From the NCBI RefSeq assembly GCF_017654485.1, contig NZ_CP061091.1:691001-755000 (forward strand): a stretch of DNA of 64,000 nucleotides, written 5' to 3'. Under the pieces are notes generated by a model. The model searched no databases. It worked only from the letters and a program-made list of their open reading frames with translations, and had not been told where the DNA came from. The translations under genes were made by a program, and so were the position numbers. Source of the DNA: Roseomonas marmotae. Lineage in GTDB: Bacteria > Pseudomonadota > Alphaproteobacteria > Acetobacterales > Acetobacteraceae. Shown here in pieces: positions 28,279-37,700 of the stretch (positions within the stretch are counted from its first letter, which is position 1; each line of letters begins with the position of its first letter).

Positions 28279-29084
28279 GCCACGCTCTCCTGCCGCCGCG
28301 CCTGGGCGATCTGGAGCTGGCGGATGCGTTTTTCCATGACCGCGGCACGGGTGCGGGCCAGCACCAGGGCGGCGAAGAGGAAGGTGAAGCCCAGGGCGCA
28401 GGCCAGCAGGGGGTAGAGCAGGTCCACATGCAGGCTGGGCCCGCCCATGCGCGCCACCGAGGCCGGCTGGTGCAGGGTATTGAAGAAGTCCACCGAGAAC
28501 TTGACCACGGGCAGGTTGATGGCACCGATCAGCGCCAGGATGGCCCCGGCCCGGGCACCGCGCTCATCCTCGTCGAAGGCGCGCACCAGGGCGGCGTGGC
28601 CGACCCAGAGGAAGAACAGGACCAGCACGCTGGTCAGCCGGGCGTCCCAGACCCACCAGGTGCCCCACATGGGTCGGCCCCAGAGGCTGCCGGTGGCAAG
28701 GCAGAGCGCCGTGACGGCCGCGCCCACCGGAGAGAGCTCCCGCGCCAGCAGGTCGGCCAGCGGGTGGCGCCAGATCAGCGCGGTGGCGGAGGCCAGGGCC
28801 AGCCCGGCATAGCCACCCATCGCCAGCCAGGCCATGGGGACATGGAGATACATGATCCGCACCGTCTCGCCCTGCTGCCAGTCCGGCGGGGAGAAGGCGA
28901 GCCCCCAGGGGATGCCGATGGCCAGCCCCAGCGCCGCCAGCCCCCAGAGCCAGGGCAGCACCCGGCCGGAGAGACGCAGGAAACGGCCGGGATTGGCGAA
29001 GCGGTGGAGGCCGCTGGCGGCGCGGGGCGCCAGGGCGGGTTTCGGCGCGTCGCGGGTGGGGGAGGGGGCTGAGGGCGCGTTCAC
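28275..29084 (-). CDS. ccmC: heme exporter protein CcmC
   Basis: This 269-residue membrane protein loads heme onto CcmE. The WWD signature reads WGTWWVWDARLTS. Flanking histidines lie in YLHVPMAW and in NTLHQPASV. The likeliest start is a GTG at 29084: no suitable ATG precedes the conserved LHRFANPGRFLRLSG, and the frame further upstream runs antisense to the yciI-like gene. No ccmA or ccmB lies next to it, so the ABC subunits must be elsewhere. Confidence 0.94.
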   Translation of the reverse strand: MNAPSAPSPTRDAPKPALAPRAASGLHRFANPGRFLRLSGRVLPWLWGLAALGLAIGIPWGLAFSPPDWQQGETVRIMYLHVPMAWLAMGGYAGLALASATALIWRHPLADLLARELSPVGAAVTALCLATGSLWGRPMWGTWWVWDARLTSVLVLFFLWVGHAALVRAFDEDERGARAGAILALIGAINLPVVKFSVDFFNTLHQPASVARMGGPSLHVDLLYPLLACALGFTFLFAALVLARTRAAVMEKRIRQLQIAQARRQESVA

Positions 29085-29234
29085 GGTGCGCAACCTAGTC
29101 CATATCGGGGGGGTGCGGAAACGGCCCGGTGCGTAACCCCGTGTTGCACGGGGGCCAGGGCGCCGCGGCCATTGAAGCGGAGGCCGGGCGGCGGTAGTCC
29201 AGTCCCACAGGATCTCGCAGGAAGGAACGGCCTC

Positions 29235-29528
29235 ATGCTCTTCGCCATCATCTGCCAGGACAAGCCCGGCGCGCTGGAATTGCGGCTGGCGACGCGGCCG
29301 AGCCACCTGGAATACCTGGACGGCCAGGCCGAGGTCGTCGTGCAGGGCGGCCCGGTGCTGGATGCCGAGGGCAAGCCCTGCGGCAGCCTGCTGCTGGTGG
29401 ACGTGGCCGACCAGGCCGCCGCCGAGGCCCTGGCCGCCGGCGACCCCTATGCCAAGGCCGGGCTGTTCGAGAGCGTCACCATCCGGCCCTTCCGCTCCGT
29501 CTTCAAGGACGGCATGCGCATCGGCTGA
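29235..29528 (+). CDS. YciI-like protein
   Basis: This 97-residue protein has the YCII fold: MLFAIICQDKPGA, a conserved His in RPSHLEYL, and AGDPYAKAGLFESVTIRPF near the end. The family is related to ferredoxin-like dehydratases and dimeric alpha-beta barrels; its role here is unknown. AGGAAGGAA lies upstream of the ATG. It is divergent from ccmC and 9 bases upstream of the EVE gene. Confidence 0.9.
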   Translation: MLFAIICQDKPGALELRLATRPSHLEYLDGQAEVVVQGGPVLDAEGKPCGSLLLVDVADQAAAEALAAGDPYAKAGLFESVTIRPFRSVFKDGMRIG

Positions 29529-29537
29529 GGCGCGGCC

Positions 29538-29954
29538 ATGGCCTACTGGCTGGTGAAGTCGGAGCCCGATGCCTTCTCCTGGCAGCAGCAGGTGGAGAAT
29601 GGCGTCGAGCCCTGGACCGGGGTGCGCAATGCCCAGGCCGCCAAGTTCCTCCGCTCCATGGCGGTAGGCGACCGCGCCTTCTTCTACCACTCCAATATCG
29701 GCAAGGAGATCGTCGGCGTGGTGGAGGTGGCGCGCGCCGCCTATCCCGACCCGACGGAGGAGAGCGGGCGCTGGGCCTGCGTCGACATGCGCGCCGTCGC
29801 GCCCATGCCGAAGCCGGTGACGCTGGCCGCCATCAAGGCGGAGCCGGGGCTGGAGGGGATCGGGCTGGTGCGCCAGTCCCGCCTTTCCGTCATGCCGATC
29901 TCGGATGACCACTGGGCGCTGCTCTGCCGGATGGGAGAGTGGCGGGACCCGTGA
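29538..29954 (+). CDS. EVE-domain protein
   Basis: This 138-residue protein consists of a single EVE domain: MAYWLVKSEPDAFSW, then WTGVRNAQAAKFLRSMAVGDRAFFYHS and GVVEVARAAYPDP. EVE domains share the PUA-like fold and recognise modified bases in DNA or RNA (thymocyte nuclear protein 1 family). It is linked to the Rieske gene by an overlap. Confidence 0.93.
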   Translation: MAYWLVKSEPDAFSWQQQVENGVEPWTGVRNAQAAKFLRSMAVGDRAFFYHSNIGKEIVGVVEVARAAYPDPTEESGRWACVDMRAVAPMPKPVTLAAIKAEPGLEGIGLVRQSRLSVMPISDDHWALLCRMGEWRDP

Positions 29955-30277
29955 GCCTGGTGCCCCTCTGCCGGCTGGAGGATATCCCGAACGGGCAGGC
30001 ACGGGGCTTCGGCGCGCTCTTCGCCGTGCGGCGGGGCGCGCGGGTCTTCGTCTATGTGAATGCCTGCCCGCATATCGGCGTGTCGCTGGAGATCATGCCC
30101 GACCGCTTCCTGGACCACCGCGGCACCGCCATCATCTGCGCCCTGCACGGGGCGCAGTTCCGCATCGAGGACGGCTTCTGCACCCACGGTCCCTGCGCCG
30201 GCGACAGCCTGGAGGCCGTGCCGGCGGAAGTGGATGCCGAGGGTGTGGTGCGCGTGCCGGAGGATGCCGGCCTTTAG
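29951..30277 (+). CDS. Rieske [2Fe-2S] ferredoxin
   Basis: This ~108-residue soluble Rieske protein has cluster ligands in ACPHIG and ICALHGAQF (C-x-H and C-x2-H). It lacks a membrane anchor, so it is an electron carrier or oxygenase-type ferredoxin. The GTG at 29951 overlaps the EVE stop (GTGA). An earlier GTG at 29939 adds four residues. Confidence 0.88.
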   Translation: MSLVPLCRLEDIPNGQARGFGALFAVRRGARVFVYVNACPHIGVSLEIMPDRFLDHRGTAIICALHGAQFRIEDGFCTHGPCAGDSLEAVPAEVDAEGVVRVPEDAGL

Positions 30278-30304
30278 GTCACGGGCCGGCCCGATCCGAC
30301 GCGC

Positions 30305-32743
30305 CTACCGCACCGGCAGGTCCCAGATCTCATCCGCGTATTCGCGGATGGTGCGGTCGGAGGAGAACCAGGCGACATTCGCCGTGTTCAGCACCGCGCT
30401 GCGCCACCACTCGGCCGGCTGCCCCCAGCGCTGCGCCACCTGCCGCTGCGTGGCGACATAGCTGGCGAAATCGGCGGTGACGAGGAAGTTGTCATGCGCC
30501 AGCAGCCCCTCCACCAGGGCACGGTAACGGTCCGGCTCCTCTGGCGAGAAGACGCCGGACGCGATGGCGTCCAGCACGCCGCGCAGCTCGTCATTGCCGG
30601 CGACGGCGGCGCGGGCATCGTAGCCATCCCGCCGCAGCGGCCCGGCTTCGCTGGCCCTCAGGCCGAAGATGAAGATGTTCTCAAGGCCGACCCGCTCACT
30701 GATCTCGATATTGGCGCCATCCAGCGTGCCGATGGTGAGGGCGCCGTTCAGCGCGAATTTCATGTTGCCGGTGCCCGAGGCCTCCAGCCCGGCGGTCGAG
30801 ATCTGCTCGGACAGGTCGGCGGCGGGCATGATGCTCTCCGCCAGCGTCACGTTGTAGTTGGGGATGAAGACGACGCGCAGCAGGTCGCGCACCGTGGGGT
30901 CGCTGTTGATGACCTTGCCCACGTCATTGGCCAGGCGGATGATCAGCTTCGCCTGGTGGTAGCTGGGCGCCGCCTTGCCGGCGAAGATCTTCGTCTGCGG
31001 CACCCAGCTGCCCATGGGCTGGGCGCGCATCGAGTTGTACAGCGCGACCGTGTGCAGGATGTTCAGCAGCTGCCGCTTGTATTCGTGGATACGCTTGACC
31101 TGCACGTCGAAGAGGCTGGCGGGGTCGAGCATGACGCCCGTCCGCGCCCGCACCAGCCGGGTGAGGGACTCTTTCGCCTTGCGGCGTTGCGCGGCGAAGG
31201 CTCGCTGGAAGGCTGCGTCGCGCGCATAAGGCGCGAGATCGGCCAGCCGCTCCGGCTCGTCCAGCACCCGGGGACCGATGGTCTCCACGATCAGGCTGGT
31301 CAGGCCGGGATTGGCGCGCATCAGCCAGCGGCGGAAGGTGATGCCGTTGGTCTTGTTGGTGATGCGCCCCGGGCAGACACGGTCCAGCTCGGCGAAGACG
31401 GTGCTGCGCATCAACCCCGTGTGCAGGGCCGAGACGCCATTGATCTTGTGCGAGCCGACGAAGGCCAGATGGCCCATCCGCACGCGCCGCCCGTGATGCT
31501 CGTCGATCAGCGAGACGGCGGAGAGCAGCGCGTCATTCGCGCCCTGCTGCCGGGCCTTCTCCAGATGCCGCGCGTTGATCAGGTAGATGATCTGCATGTT
31601 GCGCGGCAGCAGCCGCTCCATCAGCGCGACGGGCCAGCTCTCCAGCGCCTCCGGCATCAGGGTGTGGTTGGTATAGGAGAAGGTGGCGCGGGCGATGTCC
31701 CAGGCCCTGTCCCATTCCACCCCCTGCACATCCACCAGCAGCCGCATCAGCTCCGCCACGCCGATGGCGGGGTGGGTATCGTTGAGCTGGACGGCCACCT
31801 TCTCGGCCAGGGTGGCGATATCGCCATACAGCCGGAGATGCCGCTGGATCAGGTCCTGCAGCGAAGCGGAGGCGAAGAAATATTCCTGTCGCAGCCGCAA
31901 TTCCTGCCCGGCCGCATTCTCGTCGCCGGGATAGAGCACGCGGGAGATGGCCTCCGCCTGCATCCGCGTCAGCTGCGCGCCGACATGGTCGCCGCTGTTG
32001 AAGGCATCGAGATGCAGCGGGTCGGTGGCGCGGGCGGACCAGAGGCGTAGCGTATTCACCCAGTGGCCGCGCCACCCCACCACCGGCGTGTCATAGGCGA
32101 TGGCGCGCACCACCTCGCCGGGGTGCCAGACCAGCCCGCCATCCGGGCGCCGCACGACATGCCCGCCGAAGCCGATGTCGTAGGTGATGCCGGACCGCTC
32201 GAACTCCCAGGGATTGCCGAGGGAGAGCCAATCCTCCGGCACTTCCATCTGCCGGCCATCCTGGATCAGCTGGCGGAAGAGCCCGTTCTCGTAGCGGATG
32301 CCGTAGCCGACGGCGGGGATGCCGATGCTGGCCATGCTTTCCATGAAGCAGGCGGCCAGGCGCCCGAGGCCGCCATTGCCCAGGGCCGCGTCCGGCTCCT
32401 GCGCGCAGACCTCCTCCAGATCGACGCCCACGCCATCCAGCGCCTGCCGCATGGCTTCCGTCAGGCCCAGATTGCCCAGCGCGTCAGAGAGCAGCCGGCC
32501 GATCAGGAACTCCATCGAAAGATAGCAGACGCGTTTATGGCCCTGCGCCACCGTTTCGTCGTTGGAGGCACGCCAGCGGTCCACGATGCGGTCACGAGTG
32601 GCGAGAGTGGCGGCCAGGAACCAGTCGCGCGCGCTCGCGCGCTCGGCGCGCCCGCCGACTTCGTAGGTCAGCTTGGACAGGATGTCCTGGCGCAGCGCCT
32701 CGGCTTCGGCGGTGATCTCCATCGCCATGCTGTCATCTGTCAC
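30305..32743 (-). CDS. glgP: glycogen phosphorylase
   Basis: This 812-residue PLP enzyme releases glucose-1-phosphate from alpha-1,4-glucans. The PLP-lysine signature EASGTGNMKFALNGALTIGT is near residue 650. Other marks are GNGGLGRLAACFMESMA and QLNDTHPAIGVAELMR. The start is a GTG at 32743 with AGGAT upstream; an ATG at 32728 is the alternative. No other glycogen gene is adjacent. It ends 27 bases from the convergent Rieske gene. Confidence 0.97.
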   Translation of the reverse strand: MTDDSMAMEITAEAEALRQDILSKLTYEVGGRAERASARDWFLAATLATRDRIVDRWRASNDETVAQGHKRVCYLSMEFLIGRLLSDALGNLGLTEAMRQALDGVGVDLEEVCAQEPDAALGNGGLGRLAACFMESMASIGIPAVGYGIRYENGLFRQLIQDGRQMEVPEDWLSLGNPWEFERSGITYDIGFGGHVVRRPDGGLVWHPGEVVRAIAYDTPVVGWRGHWVNTLRLWSARATDPLHLDAFNSGDHVGAQLTRMQAEAISRVLYPGDENAAGQELRLRQEYFFASASLQDLIQRHLRLYGDIATLAEKVAVQLNDTHPAIGVAELMRLLVDVQGVEWDRAWDIARATFSYTNHTLMPEALESWPVALMERLLPRNMQIIYLINARHLEKARQQGANDALLSAVSLIDEHHGRRVRMGHLAFVGSHKINGVSALHTGLMRSTVFAELDRVCPGRITNKTNGITFRRWLMRANPGLTSLIVETIGPRVLDEPERLADLAPYARDAAFQRAFAAQRRKAKESLTRLVRARTGVMLDPASLFDVQVKRIHEYKRQLLNILHTVALYNSMRAQPMGSWVPQTKIFAGKAAPSYHQAKLIIRLANDVGKVINSDPTVRDLLRVVFIPNYNVTLAESIMPAADLSEQISTAGLEASGTGNMKFALNGALTIGTLDGANIEISERVGLENIFIFGLRASEAGPLRRDGYDARAAVAGNDELRGVLDAIASGVFSPEEPDRYRALVEGLLAHDNFLVTADFASYVATQRQVAQRWGQPAEWWRSAVLNTANVAWFSSDRTIREYADEIWDLPVR

Positions 32744-32804
32744 GCGGCGAGATCCTCTCGTTCGGGCGGAGCCGCCCCGTCCCTATAATCCCCGCGTGTC
32801 GAGA

Positions 32805-33323
32805 CTATGGCGTTTTGACGCCCGGGTCGCCGGAGCCGGGCCGTCCCGGCTCGGCTGCGGATGCGGCCGGTGCGGGGGAGCCTGACGGGGCCGGCAGCAC
32901 CACAATAACGACGCTACGGGCCTCCCGGTTCTCGGTCCGGCGGCTGAAGCCGGGATTGCGGGCTTCGGCGCGGATACGGTCGCGCTCGATGCCATGGCTG
33001 ACCGAGAGCATTTCCGCCACCTCCCGCGCCCGGCGGGCAGCCAGCTCGGTGGTGGTGCTCTGCCCCCCCTCCCGCGTGGCATGGCCGAGGACGCAGATAT
33101 TGCGCCGGGGATCGGCGGCGGCGAGGGCGGCGGCGGCGGCCACGGGGGTGCGGGCGGCGGCGGCCGGCCGGGAGCTGCGGGCGGGGAAGGGCACCTCGAA
33201 GACGTCATCCTCCAGCTGCTCGGCGCCGATGCAGCGGAAATCGCGCGGCTGCCCCTGCGCCGGGGCGGCGGCCAGCAGCGGCAGGAGCAGCGGCAGGAGC
33301 AGGGGCAGCATGCGCTTGGTCAT
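32805..33323 (-). CDS. OmpA-like C-terminal domain protein
   Basis: This 172-residue protein has a very Leu/Pro-rich signal peptide (LLLPLLLPLLAAAPAQG). A peptidoglycan-binding OmpA-type domain follows, with ICVLGHATREGG, ELAARRAREVAEMLSVSHGIERDRI and NREARSVVIVV. The N-terminal half of the domain is short and Ala-rich, and the tail is a Pro/Ser/Gly linker, so this is a divergent member. It lies 15 bases after the JmjC gene and may share its transcript. Confidence 0.78.
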   Translation of the reverse strand: MTKRMLPLLLPLLLPLLAAAPAQGQPRDFRCIGAEQLEDDVFEVPFPARSSRPAAAARTPVAAAAALAAADPRRNICVLGHATREGGQSTTTELAARRAREVAEMLSVSHGIERDRIRAEARNPGFSRRTENREARSVVIVVLPAPSGSPAPAASAAEPGRPGSGDPGVKTP

Positions 33324-33338
33324 GGGGGGTGCGGACCT

Positions 33339-34568
33339 TCAGGCCGGGGCCAGCAGGCCGGCGCCGGTCAGGCGTTGCAGCAGGGTGGGCGCATCCACGC
33401 CGGGATGGGCGGCACGCAGCTCGGCCTCCGCCACATCGGGCCGGGACAGCAGCCAGGCCGTGGCCTCGGCCTCGGCGGGAAGCAGGGGCAGGGTGGCATT
33501 GGGGCCCTTCAGCTGCCATTCGGCGCCGCGCCGCACGGGCTTGGCGCCATTGACCAGCACGCGGAAGGTGGTGCCTTCGGCGGCTTCCTCCGGAATGCCG
33601 GGGGCGCCGGCCTGGGCCAGGCCACGGGCGGCCAGCAGGTCGTTGCCGCCACGGCGGTAGCGGTAATCCGCCACGAACTTGCCCAGCACATCCATTACCT
33701 TCGGGTCCCGCGTCAGTTCGGAAAGGCGCTGCCCGAGCTGGGCGGCGCGGCTGGTCAACGCGAAGCGGGCGGCGGCGGTTCCATCCTGGCGCGGCAGCGG
33801 CTGGCGGAAAGCGGCGTCGTAGATGGCGCGCTCCAGCAGGATGTTCATGAGGTCCATGCCCAGCGGCGCATGCACGCCATAGGCGATATGGACGGAGGCC
33901 GGTGCCTCGGCCAGGGCGTCATGGTACCAGCCGCGCGGCAGGTAGAGCAGGTCGCCGGTCTTCACCAGCACCTTGGCGCGCAGCTTGCCCTTGGCGCGGT
34001 CGTGGTGCTCCTGCCCCAGGCCCTTGAAGACGGGGTGGGCGATCGGCCACTCGGCGCGGCCTTCCCAGATGTTCCAGTATTTCTCGCCCTCGACCTGCAC
34101 GGCCCAGACGTCATGCGTGTCGAAATGGGAATGGAAGGCCTTATGGCTCTGCCAGGAGATGTAGACATTGGCCTGGGCCTTGCCGAGGCCCGCCGCTTCC
34201 AGCGCATCCGAGACGCTGGCGAGGCCGGGGGAGAGGCTGTCCACGTCGTTCATGACGACCGAGGCGCCGCGGCCGACCCATTGCGCCACCAGCGCGGAAT
34301 CCGGCTGCATCACGGGCGCCCCGTCGCGGCTGGTGGCGCGGGTGCAATACTGCTCCGGCGGCACCGCCACGCCCTCCCGCACCAGCTTCAGCGACTGGCT
34401 GGACCAGATATGCGTCTGGTCCAGCAGCCGGTTGATGCCGCGCCAGGACAGCACCTGGGCGAATTTCGCCGGGCTGCCCGGGATGTGCAGGGGCTGCTTG
34501 TCATAGTACTCGGCGAAGAACTGTTCCGGCGTGATGGGCGCCAGGAGGTCGGCCAGCGTCATGCTCAT
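33339..34568 (-). CDS. JmjC-type cupin oxygenase
   Basis: This 409-residue protein is of the bacterial JmjC/cupin_4 type, an Fe(II)/2-oxoglutarate dioxygenase fold. The metal ligands are visible as H-x-D in FHSHFDTHDVWAVQ and the distal His in LLYLPRGWYHDA. Relatives such as YcfD hydroxylate ribosomal proteins, but the length and C-terminal part differ, so the substrate is unknown. It is divergent from the glutamate dehydrogenase gene across ~150 bases. Confidence 0.85.
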   Translation of the reverse strand: MSMTLADLLAPITPEQFFAEYYDKQPLHIPGSPAKFAQVLSWRGINRLLDQTHIWSSQSLKLVREGVAVPPEQYCTRATSRDGAPVMQPDSALVAQWVGRGASVVMNDVDSLSPGLASVSDALEAAGLGKAQANVYISWQSHKAFHSHFDTHDVWAVQVEGEKYWNIWEGRAEWPIAHPVFKGLGQEHHDRAKGKLRAKVLVKTGDLLYLPRGWYHDALAEAPASVHIAYGVHAPLGMDLMNILLERAIYDAAFRQPLPRQDGTAAARFALTSRAAQLGQRLSELTRDPKVMDVLGKFVADYRYRRGGNDLLAARGLAQAGAPGIPEEAAEGTTFRVLVNGAKPVRRGAEWQLKGPNATLPLLPAEAEATAWLLSRPDVAEAELRAAHPGVDAPTLLQRLTGAGLLAPA

Positions 34569-34718
34569 GCCCTCAGCTTAGGGTTGGATGCTGCCCCTTG
34601 AGAATGCGCCACCTGCATGAATTTACGAGCCACTGCGTATCGAAGGCGCTTCCCTGGCTTGAAGCGGGACCGCTGCGGCCCGATCCTCAGCAGCAGTGAT
34701 ACGAACGTCAGGGGACTG

Positions 34719-37700
34719 ATGATGCCGGAAGGATTGAGCGGTGCCGCCACCAGTGAGGGTGGAGCCCGTGCCGAGTTGCTGCGCGCGGCGGCGGAGACGC
34801 TGCGGCGCCAGGCGCCGGCGCTGCCGGAGGATGCCGTCCTGCTGCTGCATCACCTGGCCGCTGCCCTGCCGACCGAGGAGCTGGCGGCCGAGCCGGCGGA
34901 GCGCCTCGCCGCCGCCGCCGCCAGCCTCTACGCCCATGCCGCGCAGCGCCGGCCGGGCGAGGCCAAGGTGCGCCTGACGCCGCCCGGGCCTGGCCGGGGC
35001 GGCGCGGCACTGGCGGAAATCGTCACGGACGACATGCCCTTCCTGGTGGACAGCGTGCTGGCGGCGCTGGCCCTCTCCGGCCGCAAGGTGCGGCGGCTGC
35101 TGCACCCCGTGCTGCGGGTGCGGCGGGATGCGGAGGGCCGGCTGCTCGGGCTCGGTGCGGCCGAGGGCAAGGCCGAGAGCATGATGCATGTGGAAATCGC
35201 CCCCGGCCTGCTGCGCCTGACCGGCGAGCACCGGGCGCCCGTAGAGAACTGGGAGGCGGTGGAGACCGCGCTGCGCCAGGCCATGGCCGATGTGCGGCTG
35301 GCCGTGACGGATTACCCGGCCATCCTCAAGCGGCTGGAGACGGCGGAGCGGGAAATCGCCGGCTCGGCCGAGGCCGCCCCGGCCCAGGCCTTCCTGCGCT
35401 GGATGGCCGAGGAGAATTTCGTCTGCCTCGGCCACCGCCTGCTGCGGCTGGAGCCGGAGGTGGCCGCCGAGGACGGGCTGGGCCTGCTGCGCGACGAATC
35501 CCTCCCGGTCTTCGACACGCTGCGCGACCTCAAGGCCATTCCCGCCGCCGTGCTGGCGCAGCTGCGGGACGGCGTGCCCCTGACCGTCGCCAAGGCCAAT
35601 ATGCGGGCGCGGGTGCACCGGCCGCAGCATGCGGATGTGGTGGCCACGCGCGTCTTCGGCGCCGATGGGCGGGTGGTGGCCATCCGCCTCTTCCTCGGCC
35701 TCTTCGCCGCCGCCGCCTATAACCGCAACCCCCGCAGCATCCCCTGGCTCTCCGCCAAGGTGGAGCGCATCCTGGCCGCCGCCGGCGTGGCCGGGGACAG
35801 CCATGACGGCCGCGCCCTGCGCAACATCCTCGACACCTGGCCGCGCGACGAGCTGTTCCAGGCCGATGAAGCCGCCATCCTCGATGGCGCCCGGCGGGCA
35901 CTCGACCTCTCCATCCGTCCGCGCGCCGCGCTGGTGCTGCGGCGCGACCCCTTCGAGCGCTTCGTCTCCGCCATCGTCTGGCTGCCGCGGGACACCTTCG
36001 ACACGCGGCTGCGGGAGGCGGTGGGCGGCATCCTCGCGCGCGCCTTCGGCGGCCGGCTCTCGGCCTTCCATATCGCGCTGGGGGACGGGCCGCTGGCGCG
36101 GGTGCACTACGTGCTCGGTACCACCCCCGGCGCCGTGCCGGTTGTGGATGACGCCGCGCTGGAAGCCGCCATCGGCCAGGCCGCGCGCTCCTTCACCGAC
36201 CGCCTGGCCGAGGCGCTGACCGCCGAGCTGGGCGAGGCGCGCGCGGCCGATACCCTGTCCCGCTGGTCCGATGCCTTCTCGGGCTTCTACGCCGCCCATA
36301 CCGGCACCACGACGGCGGTGGCGGATATCCAGATGGCGGAGGCGGCGCTGGCCAGCGGCCATCCCAGCGCGCGGCTGGAACGCGCGCCGGGTGCCGGGCC
36401 GCGCGTGCTGTCGCTGCGGCTGGCCAATCCCGGCGGCCCGCTGCCGCTGGCCGATGTGCTGCCGCTGTTCGAGAGCCTGGACCTGCGTGCCATCGAGGAG
36501 ACGCCGCACAACCTCTCCCTCCCGGGCGGCAGCCGTGTGGTGCTGCATGTCTTCGCGCTGGAAGCCGGCGCCGATCTCACGGAGGCGCGCTTCCCGGCAA
36601 TGCTGGAGGCGCTCTCCGCCCTGCTGGAAGGGCGGGCGGAGGCCGACGGCTTCAACCGTCTGGTGGCCCGCGCCGGCCTCTCCTGGCGTGAGGCCTGGCT
36701 GTTGCGCGCCCTCTTCCGCTGGCTGAAGCAGGTGGGCTTCGCCTTCGCGCAGGGCTCGGTGGAAGCCGCGCTGGCGGCGGAGCCGCGCGCCGCGCGGTTG
36801 CTGGTCGCGCTGTTCCAGTCCCGTTTCGATCCCGCCCGCCCCCGCGAGGCCCAGGCCGAGCAGGCCATCGAGGCCGAATGGTCGGCGCTGATGGAGCAGA
36901 TCGAGGATCCGGATGCCGACCGCATCTTCTCCCGCCTGCGGCTGGTGCTGGATGCGGTGCTGCGCACCAATTTCCATCAGGACAAGCCCTATCTCTCGCT
37001 GAAGATCGACAGTGCCGCGGCCGGCGAGATGCCGAGCCCGCGCCCCTGGCGCGAGATTTTCGTGCATGCCCCCCACATGGAGGGCTGCCATCTGCGCGCC
37101 GGCGCGGTGGCGCGCGGCGGCATCCGCTGGTCCGACCGGCGGGAGGATTTCCGCACGGAGATCCTGGGGCTGATGAAGGCGCAGCGGCTGAAGAACGCCG
37201 TCATCGTGCCGACCGGCGCCAAGGGCGGCTTCGTCCTCAAGGGCCATGTGCCGCCGGCCAGCGACCGCGAGGCTTTCATGGCCACCGGCATCGCCGCCTA
37301 TACGACGCTGATCCGCGGCATGCTGGACATCACCGACAACCTGCGCGGCGAGGAGGTGGTGCCGCCGCCCGACCTGGTGCGGCGCGATGGAAACGATCCC
37401 TATATCGTTGCCGCCGCCGACAAGGGCACGGCCAAGTTCAGCGACCTCGCCAACAGTCTGGCGCAGGAATACGGCTTCTGGCTGGGCGATGCCTTCGCCA
37501 GCGGCGGCAGCCAGGGCTACGACCACAAGGCCATGGGCATCACCGCCCGCGGCGCCTGGGTGATGATCGCCCGCCACTTCGCCGAGTTCGGCCACGACAT
37601 CCAGGCCGAACCCTTCAGCTGCGTCGGCGTGGGCGACATGTCCGGTGACGTCTTCGGCAACGGGCTGCTGGTCTCGAGGCAGACGAAGCTGATCGCGGCC

